A DNA stretch of 6,684 bases from Actinomycetota bacterium (GTDB taxonomy: Bacteria > Actinomycetota > Thermoleophilia > Gaiellales > Gaiellaceae): positions 1-6,684 of the forward strand of contig VAYE01000202.1 in NCBI GenBank assembly GCA_005883235.1, read 5' to 3'. The notes under the pieces were generated by a model. The model saw nothing but the letters and a program-made list of their open reading frames with translations. It searched no databases and was not told the origin of the DNA. A program made the translations under genes and the position numbers. Numbering within the stretch: position 1 is the first letter of the stretch; each line of letters starts with the position of its first letter. This document shows positions 1 through 5,512 of this stretch, piece by piece.

Positions 1-525
1 ATCGGCAGCAACCACGTGGGCGGCTACTGGGCCATCATGGGGCTGCTCGCCGGGGCAGGTCTCGTGATGGCGCTGTCCCAGCTGCTCGGAGGCTGGACGA
101 AGTGGGGTTGGCCACGGATCTCCGCCTCGGTCTTCCTGTTCGCCTTCGTACCGGTCGCGATCGTGTGTCTGTGGGTGATCCTCGCCGGCGAGCCGGGGAA
201 CGGCTGGTTCCACCGGCACGTGCTCACGTGGTCGAGTGACATCCACGTGCGCGGTCTCGTGGACGACGTGATGAAGTACATCCCGGTCCTCGCTTTCGGG
301 GCGGGCCTCGTCTTCGGCTTCAGCTTCGACACGACCGGACCGGTCGTCCGTCAGGCGGTGGTCGATCGCCGCGCGGACGTCGCGCCGGCTCCGGTCGACG
401 AGCGCCGCGCCGCGGACGAGCCGCTCAGCGCCGAGCGGAGCACCGTGGCCCCGCAGGCCGAGGACGGGGAGTACGCGGGAGCACCGGCGCCCGAGGCGCC
501 GCCTCGCGCCCGCACGCCCGAATAG
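1..525 (+). CDS. Membrane protein of unknown function, 5' end outside the window
   Basis: The frame is open from the first base and ends at TAG 523-525, so the true start probably lies upstream. A GTG at 16 is the first in-window candidate, but no Shine-Dalgarno sequence precedes it. I do not recognise the family. The visible protein (about 174 codons) has three hydrophobic segments: one at its very beginning (GYWAIMGLLAGAG, about 22-90), one at about 115-190 (SVFLFAFVPVAIVCLWVIL) and one at about 276-325 (IPVLAFGAGLVFGF). A loop between the second and third is rich in Trp and His (GWFHRHVLTW). The last 60 or so residues are hydrophilic, rich in Ala, Pro, Glu and Arg, and probably a disordered cytoplasmic tail. 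The membrane segments and the absence of a comparable antisense candidate support it as real. A hairpin terminator follows 20 bp after the stop. Its role is unknown. Confidence 0.75.
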   Translation: MGSNHVGGYWAIMGLLAGAGLVMALSQLLGGWTKWGWPRISASVFLFAFVPVAIVCLWVILAGEPGNGWFHRHVLTWSSDIHVRGLVDDVMKYIPVLAFGAGLVFGFSFDTTGPVVRQAVVDRRADVAPAPVDERRAADEPLSAERSTVAPQAEDGEYAGAPAPEAPPRARTPE

Positions 526-545
526 ACGCACTTCCACGCGTCAGC

Positions 546-569
546 CGAGCCGCCCTTCGGGGCGGCTCG
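546..569 (+). terminator. Hairpin with UUCG loop after the first gene
   Basis: A perfect 10-bp stem pairs 546-555 (CGAGCCGCCC) with 560-569 (GGGCGGCTCG) around a TTCG loop closed by C-G, an exceptionally stable tetraloop. It begins 20 bp after the stop of the upstream gene. No clear T-run follows (next bases CTCGTGTC), which is common for terminators in high-GC actinobacteria. Transcription termination is inferred from position and stability. Confidence 0.7.
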
Positions 570-619
570 CTCGTGTCAGGGATGAGCGGCGATACCGGCC
601 CGGTCGATAGGAGAAGGGC

Positions 620-826
620 ATGGCCGCTGCTGCACCCGAGCCGCATCCGAGCGGACGGGGAGCGGTGCTTCTCCTGGAGCACTGCGCCGCGTTCGACCCC
701 GTCGACGACGCACGGCCGCGCGCGCTCGCGCGGCTCGAGCAGGCCGTCGGCAGCCGCCTCGCGCGGCTGCTACTGGGCGCTCTCGTCGGCGATCACGGAC
801 TGTCGCCGCGCGACCTCGTCGGCTGA
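620..826 (+). CDS. Small hypothetical protein, 68 aa
   Basis: The ATG at 620 is preceded by AGGAGA at 609-614, a strong Shine-Dalgarno match 5 nt upstream, which fixes the start and argues that this short frame is translated. The protein has an Ala/Pro-rich start, then a compact part reading LLLEHCAAFDPVDDARPRA, then a predicted helix (ARLEQAVGSRLARLLLGALVGDHGLS). It has no signal peptide and no obvious membrane segment. I recognise no family and assign no function. The last 34 bp overlap tail-to-tail with the minus-strand 73-aa gene, so the two transcripts converge. It stands alone on its strand between the upstream terminator and the convergent pair. Some doubt remains because it is short and its codons could be chance in such GC-rich DNA. 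Confidence 0.6.
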   Translation: MAAAAPEPHPSGRGAVLLLEHCAAFDPVDDARPRALARLEQAVGSRLARLLLGALVGDHGLSPRDLVG

Positions 827-1014
827 CGCAGCTCCTCCTCGCCGAAGATCCGGACGAAGAGGAAGATCGCGCCGAAGGAGAGCCCGGCGAGGATCACCGC
901 GACGGCCTGTGTCATGCCGATTGCGACGAGGCCGAGGTAGACGTACATGCCGAGACCCACGGCCCAGATGAAGGCCGAGACGCCGCGGTCGATGCTGGGC
1001 GGCCGCAGGTGCAC
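793..1014 (-). CDS. Small membrane protein, 73 aa, second gene of a minus-strand pair
   Basis: This frame starts at GTG 1014-1012 and ends at TGA 795-793. Two hydrophobic stretches (about residues 13-32, SAFIWAVGLGMYVYLGLVAI, and 36-54, QAVAVILAGLSFGAIFLFV), joined by a short turn, predict a two-helix hairpin in the membrane. A short charged tail (RIFGEEELRQPTRSRGDSP) follows. The function is unknown. The start is 9 nt after the TAG of the 189-aa gene. An AGGA at 1025-1022, overlapping that stop codon, sits 7 nt before the GTG, so translational coupling or reinitiation is likely. Both genes are in the same frame, so a mutated or read-through single gene is the alternative, but the well-placed start signal favours two genes. 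Confidence 0.65.
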   Translation of the reverse strand: MHLRPPSIDRGVSAFIWAVGLGMYVYLGLVAIGMTQAVAVILAGLSFGAIFLFVRIFGEEELRQPTRSRGDSP

Positions 1015-1023
1015 GAGCGGATC

Positions 1024-1593
1024 CTAGGGCACGTCTTCGCGGTCGAGGCGCACGACCTCCGTCGGCTGGATGGCGAGCCGCTCCTCGTCGACGCGTTGCC
1101 GCGCCTCGTCGACCGCCCGGTGCGTCCGGAGCCCGCGTTCGCGGGCGCGCTCTTCGAGCTGCCGCATCCGCTCGCGGAGCCGTTCCGTCTCGTCGGCGTC
1201 GCCACGGTAGGCGGCGCCTCCGAGCTCGAGCTGTGTGCGAACGAGCTCCCTGCCGATCCCGCGCAGCTCCCTACGGGCGGCCAGGAGCTCGCGGCCGGCG
1301 CGCGACCAGGCGCCTGCGGATCCGGCGGCGAAGCCGGACCAGTCGCGCGCGCGCTCCGAGAGCCCCACCGTCGCCCGAGACGCCGGATCGTGCGGACGGA
1401 AGCGGCGGGCCGTCTCGAGGAACAGCGCGTTCAGGGCGACCGCAAGCGCCATGAGGACCAGTCCGAGCAGCCAGTGGCTCGTGGCCAGCGCGACCGCACC
1501 GAGCACCAAGGCGACCAGTCCGAGCCCGAGAGTGGCGAGCGGCGGCACGACGCCGAAGAGCCGCGGCTCGTCGCGGTGGTCAGACATACGCAT
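1024..1593 (-). CDS. Membrane-anchored coiled-coil protein of unknown function, 189 aa
   Basis: It starts at ATG 1593-1591, with a purine-rich GGGGGTAAGAA directly upstream on the minus strand. A second ATG two codons in (1587) is possible but worse spaced. Residues about 14-38 (VVPPLATLGLGLVALVLGAV) and 41-60 (WLLGLVLMALAVALNALFLE) are two membrane helices with a very short loop. From about residue 100 to 172 the protein is a highly charged Arg/Glu helix with heptad-like spacing, including LGGAAYRGDADETERLRERM. That helix probably forms a cytoplasmic coiled coil. The pattern recalls uncharacterised actinobacterial proteins with an LGxAxYRGD-ExExLR motif, but I cannot name a family. It is the first gene of a pair with the 73-aa membrane protein. 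The plus-strand frame over the same DNA lacks comparable membrane or domain features and looks like a shadow. Confidence 0.75.
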   Translation of the reverse strand: MRMSDHRDEPRLFGVVPPLATLGLGLVALVLGAVALATSHWLLGLVLMALAVALNALFLETARRFRPHDPASRATVGLSERARDWSGFAAGSAGAWSRAGRELLAARRELRGIGRELVRTQLELGGAAYRGDADETERLRERMRQLEERARERGLRTHRAVDEARQRVDEERLAIQPTEVVRLDREDVP

Positions 1594-1661
1594 TTCTTAC
1601 CCCCGAGGTCCGAGTCGGAATCGATGTCGGATCGGTTTCGACCTACTCGCGCTCCGTGCTC

Positions 1662-1691
1662 GGCGCAAGCGGGACACTAGGGGGGCGCAAG
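1662..1691. repeat. Direct repeat GGCGCAAG with 22-bp spacing upstream of the 189-aa gene
   Basis: GGCGCAAG occurs at 1662-1669 and again at 1684-1691. The start-to-start distance is 22 bp, about two helical turns, so a protein could bind both copies on the same DNA face. The repeats lie about 70-100 bp upstream of the 189-aa gene start on the minus strand. An operator role is only a guess; eight bases can repeat by chance in GC-rich DNA. Confidence 0.3.
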
Positions 1692-1722
1692 GGGTCATGC
1701 AAGGACCTGCGAACAGCCGAGG

Positions 1723-1735
1723 TCGCAATTTGCGA
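1723..1735. promoter_or_regulatory. 13-bp dyad TCGCAA-T-TTGCGA
   Basis: TCGCAA at 1723-1728 and its exact reverse complement TTGCGA at 1730-1735 flank a single T. The dyad sits at the edge of the AT-rich patch, 10 bp from the first DnaA-box-like 9-mer. It could be a binding site for a dimeric regulator; no specific protein can be named. Confidence 0.4.
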
Positions 1736-1744
1736 AGTTTTCAA

Positions 1745-1785
1745 TTATCAACATTTCCACAGCCCATCGTGCAACCTGTGGAAAA
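1745..1785. promoter_or_regulatory. Cluster of three DnaA-box-like 9-mers
   Basis: Three sites fall within 41 bp: TTATCAACA (1745-1753, plus; one mismatch to TTATCCACA), ATTTCCACA (1753-1761, plus; one mismatch to TTWTNCACA) and TTTTCCACA on the minus strand (1785-1777; full match to the relaxed consensus). An AT-rich patch adjoins them at 1726-1757. This is what a DnaA-binding locus or part of an origin looks like. No dnaA, dnaN or rpmH gene is in the window, so origin function cannot be claimed. Confidence 0.4.
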
Positions 1786-1867
1786 CCTCGTGCGCCCCCC
1801 TCGACCGCCGTGCGCAGGGGAGGAGGAGGGCCATAGCCCGGGCCGAGAGCACGAGAGCCAACTTGAC

Positions 1868-1881
1868 ATAACACCCGTTAT
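1868..1881. promoter_or_regulatory. Dyad ATAAC-N4-GTTAT beside the racemase stop
   Basis: ATAAC (1868-1872) and GTTAT (1877-1881) are exact inverted copies separated by four bases, 12 bp beyond the racemase stop codon. A TTGACA at 1863-1868 overlaps it, but no good -10 hexamer lies 16-18 bp on and no plus-strand gene follows. It may be a regulator-binding site for the minus-strand genes; confidence is low. Confidence 0.3.
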
Positions 1882-1892
1882 CGTGCATTGGC

Positions 1893-2882
1893 CTAGCGAA
1901 GCAGGAAGCCCGTCCCGAGCGGGTCTCCGTCGGCGAGGACGAACTCGTGCCGCCCCGTGAGGTACGCGGCGCCTTCCACCTCGGTGACGACCGCAGGATG
2001 CCCGGCGACGTCGGTCGTCTCGACGACGCGGCCCACGAACTCGGTGTCGACGATCGACAGGTGGCGCAACGCCTCGCCGACGCCGATCCGCCCGGACGCG
2101 TGCAGGAGCGCCAGCCGAGCGGAGGTCCCACTCCCGCACGGCGAGCGATCGACCTCGCCGTCCGCGAAGACGGTGACGTTGCGCTGGCTGAGCTCGGGCC
2201 CACCTAGCTCCTCCTCGTAGAACACGATCCCGTAGACCCCCTCGAGCTCGGGCTCGAGCGGGTGGACGACCTCGAGCGCTGCCGCGATCGCCGGGCGGAG
2301 CTCGCGCTGGAGCGCGATGAGGGCCGGCAGGTCGGCCGCGCGCACCCGGAGACCGACCCCGGCGACGTCCAGTGAACCGTAGAAGGCGCCGCCGTAGGCC
2401 AGGTCCAGCGTCACGTCGCCGACGCGGAGGCCCGTCGCGAGCACAAACGACGGCACGTTGCGGAAGCGGACGGACTCGACTCAGCCCGCGCGGCACACCG
2501 CCACGCAGGACAGCCGGCCGGACGGCACGTCCACCACGACCCGCGCCTCGCCCGAGTCCGGCGCGGGCAGTACGCCCGTCTCGAGCGCCCAGGTGACGAG
2601 GGCGATCGTCCCGTGCCCGCAGGCCGTCGAGAAGCCCTCGTTGTGGAAGAACACGACGCCGAGGTCGGCGCCCTCGTCCTCCGGCTCCGTCACGAAGCAG
2701 CCGTACATGTCGGCGTGGCCGCGCGGCTCGCAGACGAGCAGACGGCGGACGTCGTCGAGCCCTTCGAGCGCGTCGCGCCGCTTCTCGAGGATCGTTCGCC
2801 CTCGGAGCGGCCGCACGCCGCCGGAGACGATCCGAAACGGCTCGCCCGCAGTGTGGTAGTCGACGGTCGAGACGGACGGCAC
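1893..2882 (-). pseudogene. Proline racemase/hydroxyproline epimerase-family gene interrupted by an in-frame TGA
   Basis: Members of this family invert the alpha carbon of proline or hydroxyproline in the cytoplasm with two cysteines acting as acid and base. The frame runs from GTG 2882 to TAG 1895-1893, 329 codons including one internal TGA at 2483-2481 (codon 134). This is about the usual full length for the family. Before the TGA are HTAGEPFRIV (residues 10-19), EPRGHADMYG (52-61) and ACGHGTIAL with the first catalytic Cys (88). After it come RNVPSFV, LAYGGAFYG and DRSPCGSGTSA with the second Cys (about 249). Having two Cys favours a racemase or 2-epimerase over trans-3-hydroxyproline dehydratases, which have Thr at the second position. 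The TGA lies in a variable loop and is consistent with CGA mutated to TGA. A GTG at 2456 could restart translation but has no ribosome binding site. It is either a nonsense pseudogene or a sequence error; nothing else is broken. Confidence 0.8.
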
Positions 2883-5441
2883 CGAGCCAGCGTACTGCCG
2901 TGGTTTTACCGCCGTTCCTGTGGAAAGATCCGACTATGCCCGGCGTCCGCCGGGATCTGGACCAGCGAGACGCCCACGCCTGAACGCAAGCAGACACTCG
3001 CCGAGCTCGCTCGGGAGCTCGGAGTCCATCCGAGCACTCTCAGCGCCTGGCTTCGCCGGACCTTCCCGCGCGCGCGCACGCAGCGCGGACGGCGCTGGGT
3101 CCTGACGGACGAGCAGCGGCGTGCCGCTCACGCCCACTTCGGTCGGCGGCGCGGCGGCGCTCGCAGCTCAGGCGCGCGTCCGGCGCCGCGGCTCGTCCCC
3201 TCGAACGGCACGCAGCGGAACGGCTTCGGGCCGCCGAACGGGAACGGCGGCGCGAACGGCCTCTGGGCGCCGCCCGGCGGCGAGGACGATCTGCCGCCGC
3301 GGATCCGGCGCCGGCGCCTCCGCCGGCGCCAGCAGGCGCATCGGCTTCCGCACCGAGTCGCGCTCGGCTTCCTCATCCTGCCGCTCGCGATCGCCGGCGC
3401 GATCGCCGTCGCGGCCGCGTTCGGCGGTCAGGCCGCGGTCCGGTCGACCTGTTCCTTGAACGCGCTCCGCCCGCTGCACATCGGCGAGAACTCGTTCGTC
3501 TTCGCCGCGGACGGCTCGCTCCTCGGATCGATCCCGTCGTCGCGCAACCGGCAGCCGCTGCAGCTCCGCGACATGTCTACCTGGATGCCGAAGGCCACGG
3601 TCGCGATCGAGGACCGGCGCTTCTACCAGCACGGCGGTCTCGACTACAAGGGCATCCTCCGCGCCGCCGTCACCGACATCGAGAAGGGCACCTTCGCCCA
3701 GGGCGGCTCGACGATCACGCAGCAGCTCGTCCGCAACCTCTACATCGGGAACGACCAGCGCACCCTGCAGCGCAAGCTGAGGGAGGCGTGCCTGGCGCTC
3801 AGGCTCGCCGCCTCGTGGCCGAAGAACCGGATCCTCGCGACCTACCTGAACCAGGTCTACTACGGCAATCACGCCTACGGGATCGAGGCGGCCGCACAGA
3901 CCTACTTCTCGCGGAGTGCGAGCCGCCTCACCCTCGCGCAATCGGCGCTCCTCGCCGGCCTCCCCCAGGCGCCGTCCATCTACGACCCCTTCGACCAGCC
4001 GAAGGTCGCGAAGACGCGGCGGAACGACGTCCTCGCGGCGATGTACGCCTCGCGCTACATCTCCTTCGCCCGCTACGCGCGCGCCGCCCGGAGACCGCTC
4101 GGCCTGAAGCCCGGAAGCATCTACACGCGCATCCGCCAGCCGTACTTCTTCAGCTACGTCGAGGACCAGCTCGTTGCCGCCTTCGGCGCGAGCAAGGTGC
4201 GGAGCGGCGGCCTGCGCGTGAGGACGACGATCGACCCGCGCCTGCAGAACAGCGCCGAGCTGGCGATGAAGAACATCCTGCGCACGAAGACCGACCCGTC
4301 GGCGGCGCTCGTCGCGATCGACCCGCGCACCGGGAAGATCCGGGCCATGGCGGTCGACGTCCCGAGTGGCGAGCGCCTCCAGTTCAACCTCGCCTCGCAG
4401 GGCCACCGCCAGGCCGGCAGCGCCTTCAAGCCGTTCACGCTCGCGGCCGCGATCGGGGAGGGCATCTCGCTCTCCTCCACGTTCAACGGCCCGCCCTCGC
4501 TGCTGATCACGGACCCGCGCTGCTCGACGAACTTCCAGCCCTGGGACGTCAGCAACTCCGCCGACGAGTCCGCCGGGACGATGAGCCTCATGGACGCGAC
4601 CGCCGCCTCCGTGAACACGATCTTCGCGCAGCTCGTCGTGAAGGTCGGCCCGGACGCGGTCGTGAGGGCGGCTCACCGGATGGGGATCGTGTCTCCGCTC
4701 CAGGCGGTCTGCTCGATCACGCTGGGAACGCAGCCGGTCTCACCGCTCGAGATGACCTCCGCGTACGGCACGATCGCGGCGCACGGCGTCCGGCACTCGC
4801 CCGAGTCGCTCGAGGTGGTGCGCGGCGCGAACGGCAAGGTCCTCGGCCAGGCGCTTCCGGCCGGCTACCGGGTCATGCCCGCCAACGACGCCGACCTCAT
4901 CACCGCGGCGCTCCAGGGCGTCGTGACGCACGGCACCGGCACCGCCGCGGCGATCGGCCGTCCGGTGGCGGGCAAGACGGGCACGGCGGAGAACTACCAG
5001 GACGCGTGGTTCTGCGGCTACACGCCGCAGCTCGTCACCTGTGTCTGGGTGGGCTATCCGCACGGAGAGGTGTCGATGCAGTTCATCGAGGGCTACCCGG
5101 CCGTCTTCGGCGGGACGATCCCGGCCTCGATCTGGCGCGACTTCATGAGCCAGGCGCTCGCGAACATGCCCGTGCAGGACTTCCCGCCCGCCTTCGACCA
5201 CGGCCAGCAGGTCTCGGGCGGCGGGTTCCAGACGTCGAGCCCCCCCGCCGCGACGCCGACTGCGACCATCACGACGACGCCCGTGACGACGAGCGCCCAG
5301 ACGCCGCCTCCGCAGACCACGACCGTGGCGCGCCCGAAACCTCCACCCCGACCGCCTTCTCCCCCACCAACGACGTCGCCGCCACCTTCGCCGCCGCCAC
5401 CGACGTCTACCTCGCCACCGCCGCCGCCCACGCCCGAGTAA
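2853..5441 (+). CDS. Class A penicillin-binding protein with an N-terminal helix-turn-helix-like domain
   Basis: This is a bifunctional peptidoglycan synthase: it polymerises lipid II (GT51) and cross-links stem peptides (transpeptidase) outside the membrane. Residues are numbered from GTG 2853, the last in-frame ATG, GTG or TTG before the first domain. Residues 48-96 form an HTH-like unit (LAELARELGVHPSTLSAWLR, then GRRWVLTDEQRRAA). A Gly/Asn/Pro-rich linker and an Arg-rich patch (150-160) follow. The membrane helix is about 169-190. GT51 motifs are EDRRFYQHGG (catalytic Glu 253), GGSTITQQLVRNLY (284-297) and RKLRE (Glu 311). Transpeptidase motifs are SAFK (Ser 523, Lys 526), SVN (586-588) and KTGT (708-711). 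All catalytic residues are present. The tail from about 796 is Thr/Pro-rich. The start is doubtful: GTG 2853 overlaps the racemase by 30 bp and lacks a ribosome binding site, whereas removing one C from 2939-2941 would join ATG 2936 to this frame. The sigma-factor gene follows after 71 bp. Catalytic identity is very sure; the start is not. Confidence 0.93.
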   Translation: MVVDGRDGRHRASVLPWFYRRSCGKIRLCPASAGIWTSETPTPERKQTLAELARELGVHPSTLSAWLRRTFPRARTQRGRRWVLTDEQRRAAHAHFGRRRGGARSSGARPAPRLVPSNGTQRNGFGPPNGNGGANGLWAPPGGEDDLPPRIRRRRLRRRQQAHRLPHRVALGFLILPLAIAGAIAVAAAFGGQAAVRSTCSLNALRPLHIGENSFVFAADGSLLGSIPSSRNRQPLQLRDMSTWMPKATVAIEDRRFYQHGGLDYKGILRAAVTDIEKGTFAQGGSTITQQLVRNLYIGNDQRTLQRKLREACLALRLAASWPKNRILATYLNQVYYGNHAYGIEAAAQTYFSRSASRLTLAQSALLAGLPQAPSIYDPFDQPKVAKTRRNDVLAAMYASRYISFARYARAARRPLGLKPGSIYTRIRQPYFFSYVEDQLVAAFGASKVRSGGLRVRTTIDPRLQNSAELAMKNILRTKTDPSAALVAIDPRTGKIRAMAVDVPSGERLQFNLASQGHRQAGSAFKPFTLAAAIGEGISLSSTFNGPPSLLITDPRCSTNFQPWDVSNSADESAGTMSLMDATAASVNTIFAQLVVKVGPDAVVRAAHRMGIVSPLQAVCSITLGTQPVSPLEMTSAYGTIAAHGVRHSPESLEVVRGANGKVLGQALPAGYRVMPANDADLITAALQGVVTHGTGTAAAIGRPVAGKTGTAENYQDAWFCGYTPQLVTCVWVGYPHGEVSMQFIEGYPAVFGGTIPASIWRDFMSQALANMPVQDFPPAFDHGQQVSGGGFQTSSPPAATPTATITTTPVTTSAQTPPPQTTTVARPKPPPRPPSPPPTTSPPPSPPPPTSTSPPPPPTPE
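2883..2938. promoter_or_regulatory. Short divergent promoter region, with ribosome binding site and out-of-frame ATG before the PBP
   Basis: About 54 bp separate the racemase start (2882, minus) from ATG 2936 (plus), so both genes must share a compact divergent control region. On the plus strand GGAAAG (2922-2927) precedes ATG 2936-2938 by 8 nt, a good start signal. That ATG reads only 15 codons to TGA 2981-2983; the PBP frame is one base off. No convincing -35/-10 pair is visible. The racemase GTG has no clear Shine-Dalgarno sequence. Confidence 0.5.
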
Positions 5442-5512
5442 GGGCTGCGATGGAGCAAAAGCTGGGGTAGGGTTGACTCGGCCCCGGGTTTGGCATTGCG
5501 AGAGAGGCGGGA
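5442..5512 (+). promoter_or_regulatory. Gap before the sigma-factor gene
   Basis: No strong terminator is visible after the PBP stop. TTGACT at 5473-5478 resembles a -35 element, but no good -10 hexamer lies at 16-18 bp spacing. GAGAGG (5502-5507) precedes ATG 5513 by 5 nt and serves as its ribosome binding site. The sigma gene may have its own weak promoter here, read-through from the PBP gene, or both. Confidence 0.4.

Larger units (their letters stand above)
1594..1892. other. Gene-free intergenic region with replication- and regulation-like sequence signals
   Basis: I see no convincing gene in this stretch. It lies downstream of the racemase-family gene and upstream of the 189-aa gene, both on the minus strand, so it should contain the promoter of the latter. 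From 1726 to 1757 it is clearly richer in A and T than its surroundings. It contains a spaced direct repeat (1662-1691), a 13-bp dyad (1723-1735), three DnaA-box-like 9-mers (1745-1785) and a second dyad (1868-1881), each listed separately. No strong intrinsic terminator is visible after the racemase stop. Confidence 0.6.

Noticed and set aside
1009..1680. A 223-codon plus-strand frame opposite the 189-aa gene
   Set aside because: It has no hydrophobic or domain structure. The minus frame has two clean membrane helices, a coiled coil and a ribosome binding site.
1594..1892. Calling the intergenic region the chromosomal origin
   Set aside because: There are only three boxes, two of them imperfect, and no dnaA/dnaN neighbourhood. 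The evidence supports a DnaA-box-like cluster at most.
2481..2483. Selenocysteine decoding of the racemase TGA
   Set aside because: The site is a non-catalytic variable loop, both catalytic Cys are encoded normally, and no clear hairpin follows directly downstream.
2919..2927. A fourth DnaA-box-like 9-mer (CTTTCCACA on the minus strand)
   Set aside because: It is isolated from the cluster and overlaps the likely ribosome binding site of the PBP, which explains the purine run.
1741..2997. A 418-codon minus-strand open frame over the racemase
   Set aside because: It is Arg/Ala-rich with no domain pattern, and the alternative frame contains all the racemase motifs. It is a GC-driven shadow.
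3834..3866. Loss of Glu in the PBP ILExYLN motif (here ILATYLN)
   Set aside because: This position varies among class A PBPs. The catalytic Glu of EDRRFYQHGG and the Glu of RKLRE are both present.
3168..4676. A 502-codon minus-strand open frame opposite the PBP
   Set aside because: Its composition is low-complexity Arg/Asp/Glu/Val, and it lies opposite a clearly catalytic gene. Long antisense frames are expected at this GC content.
3788..5470. A 560-codon plus-strand frame inside the PBP
   Set aside because: It is an out-of-frame shadow, almost only Arg, Ala, Pro and Gly, with no recognisable motif.
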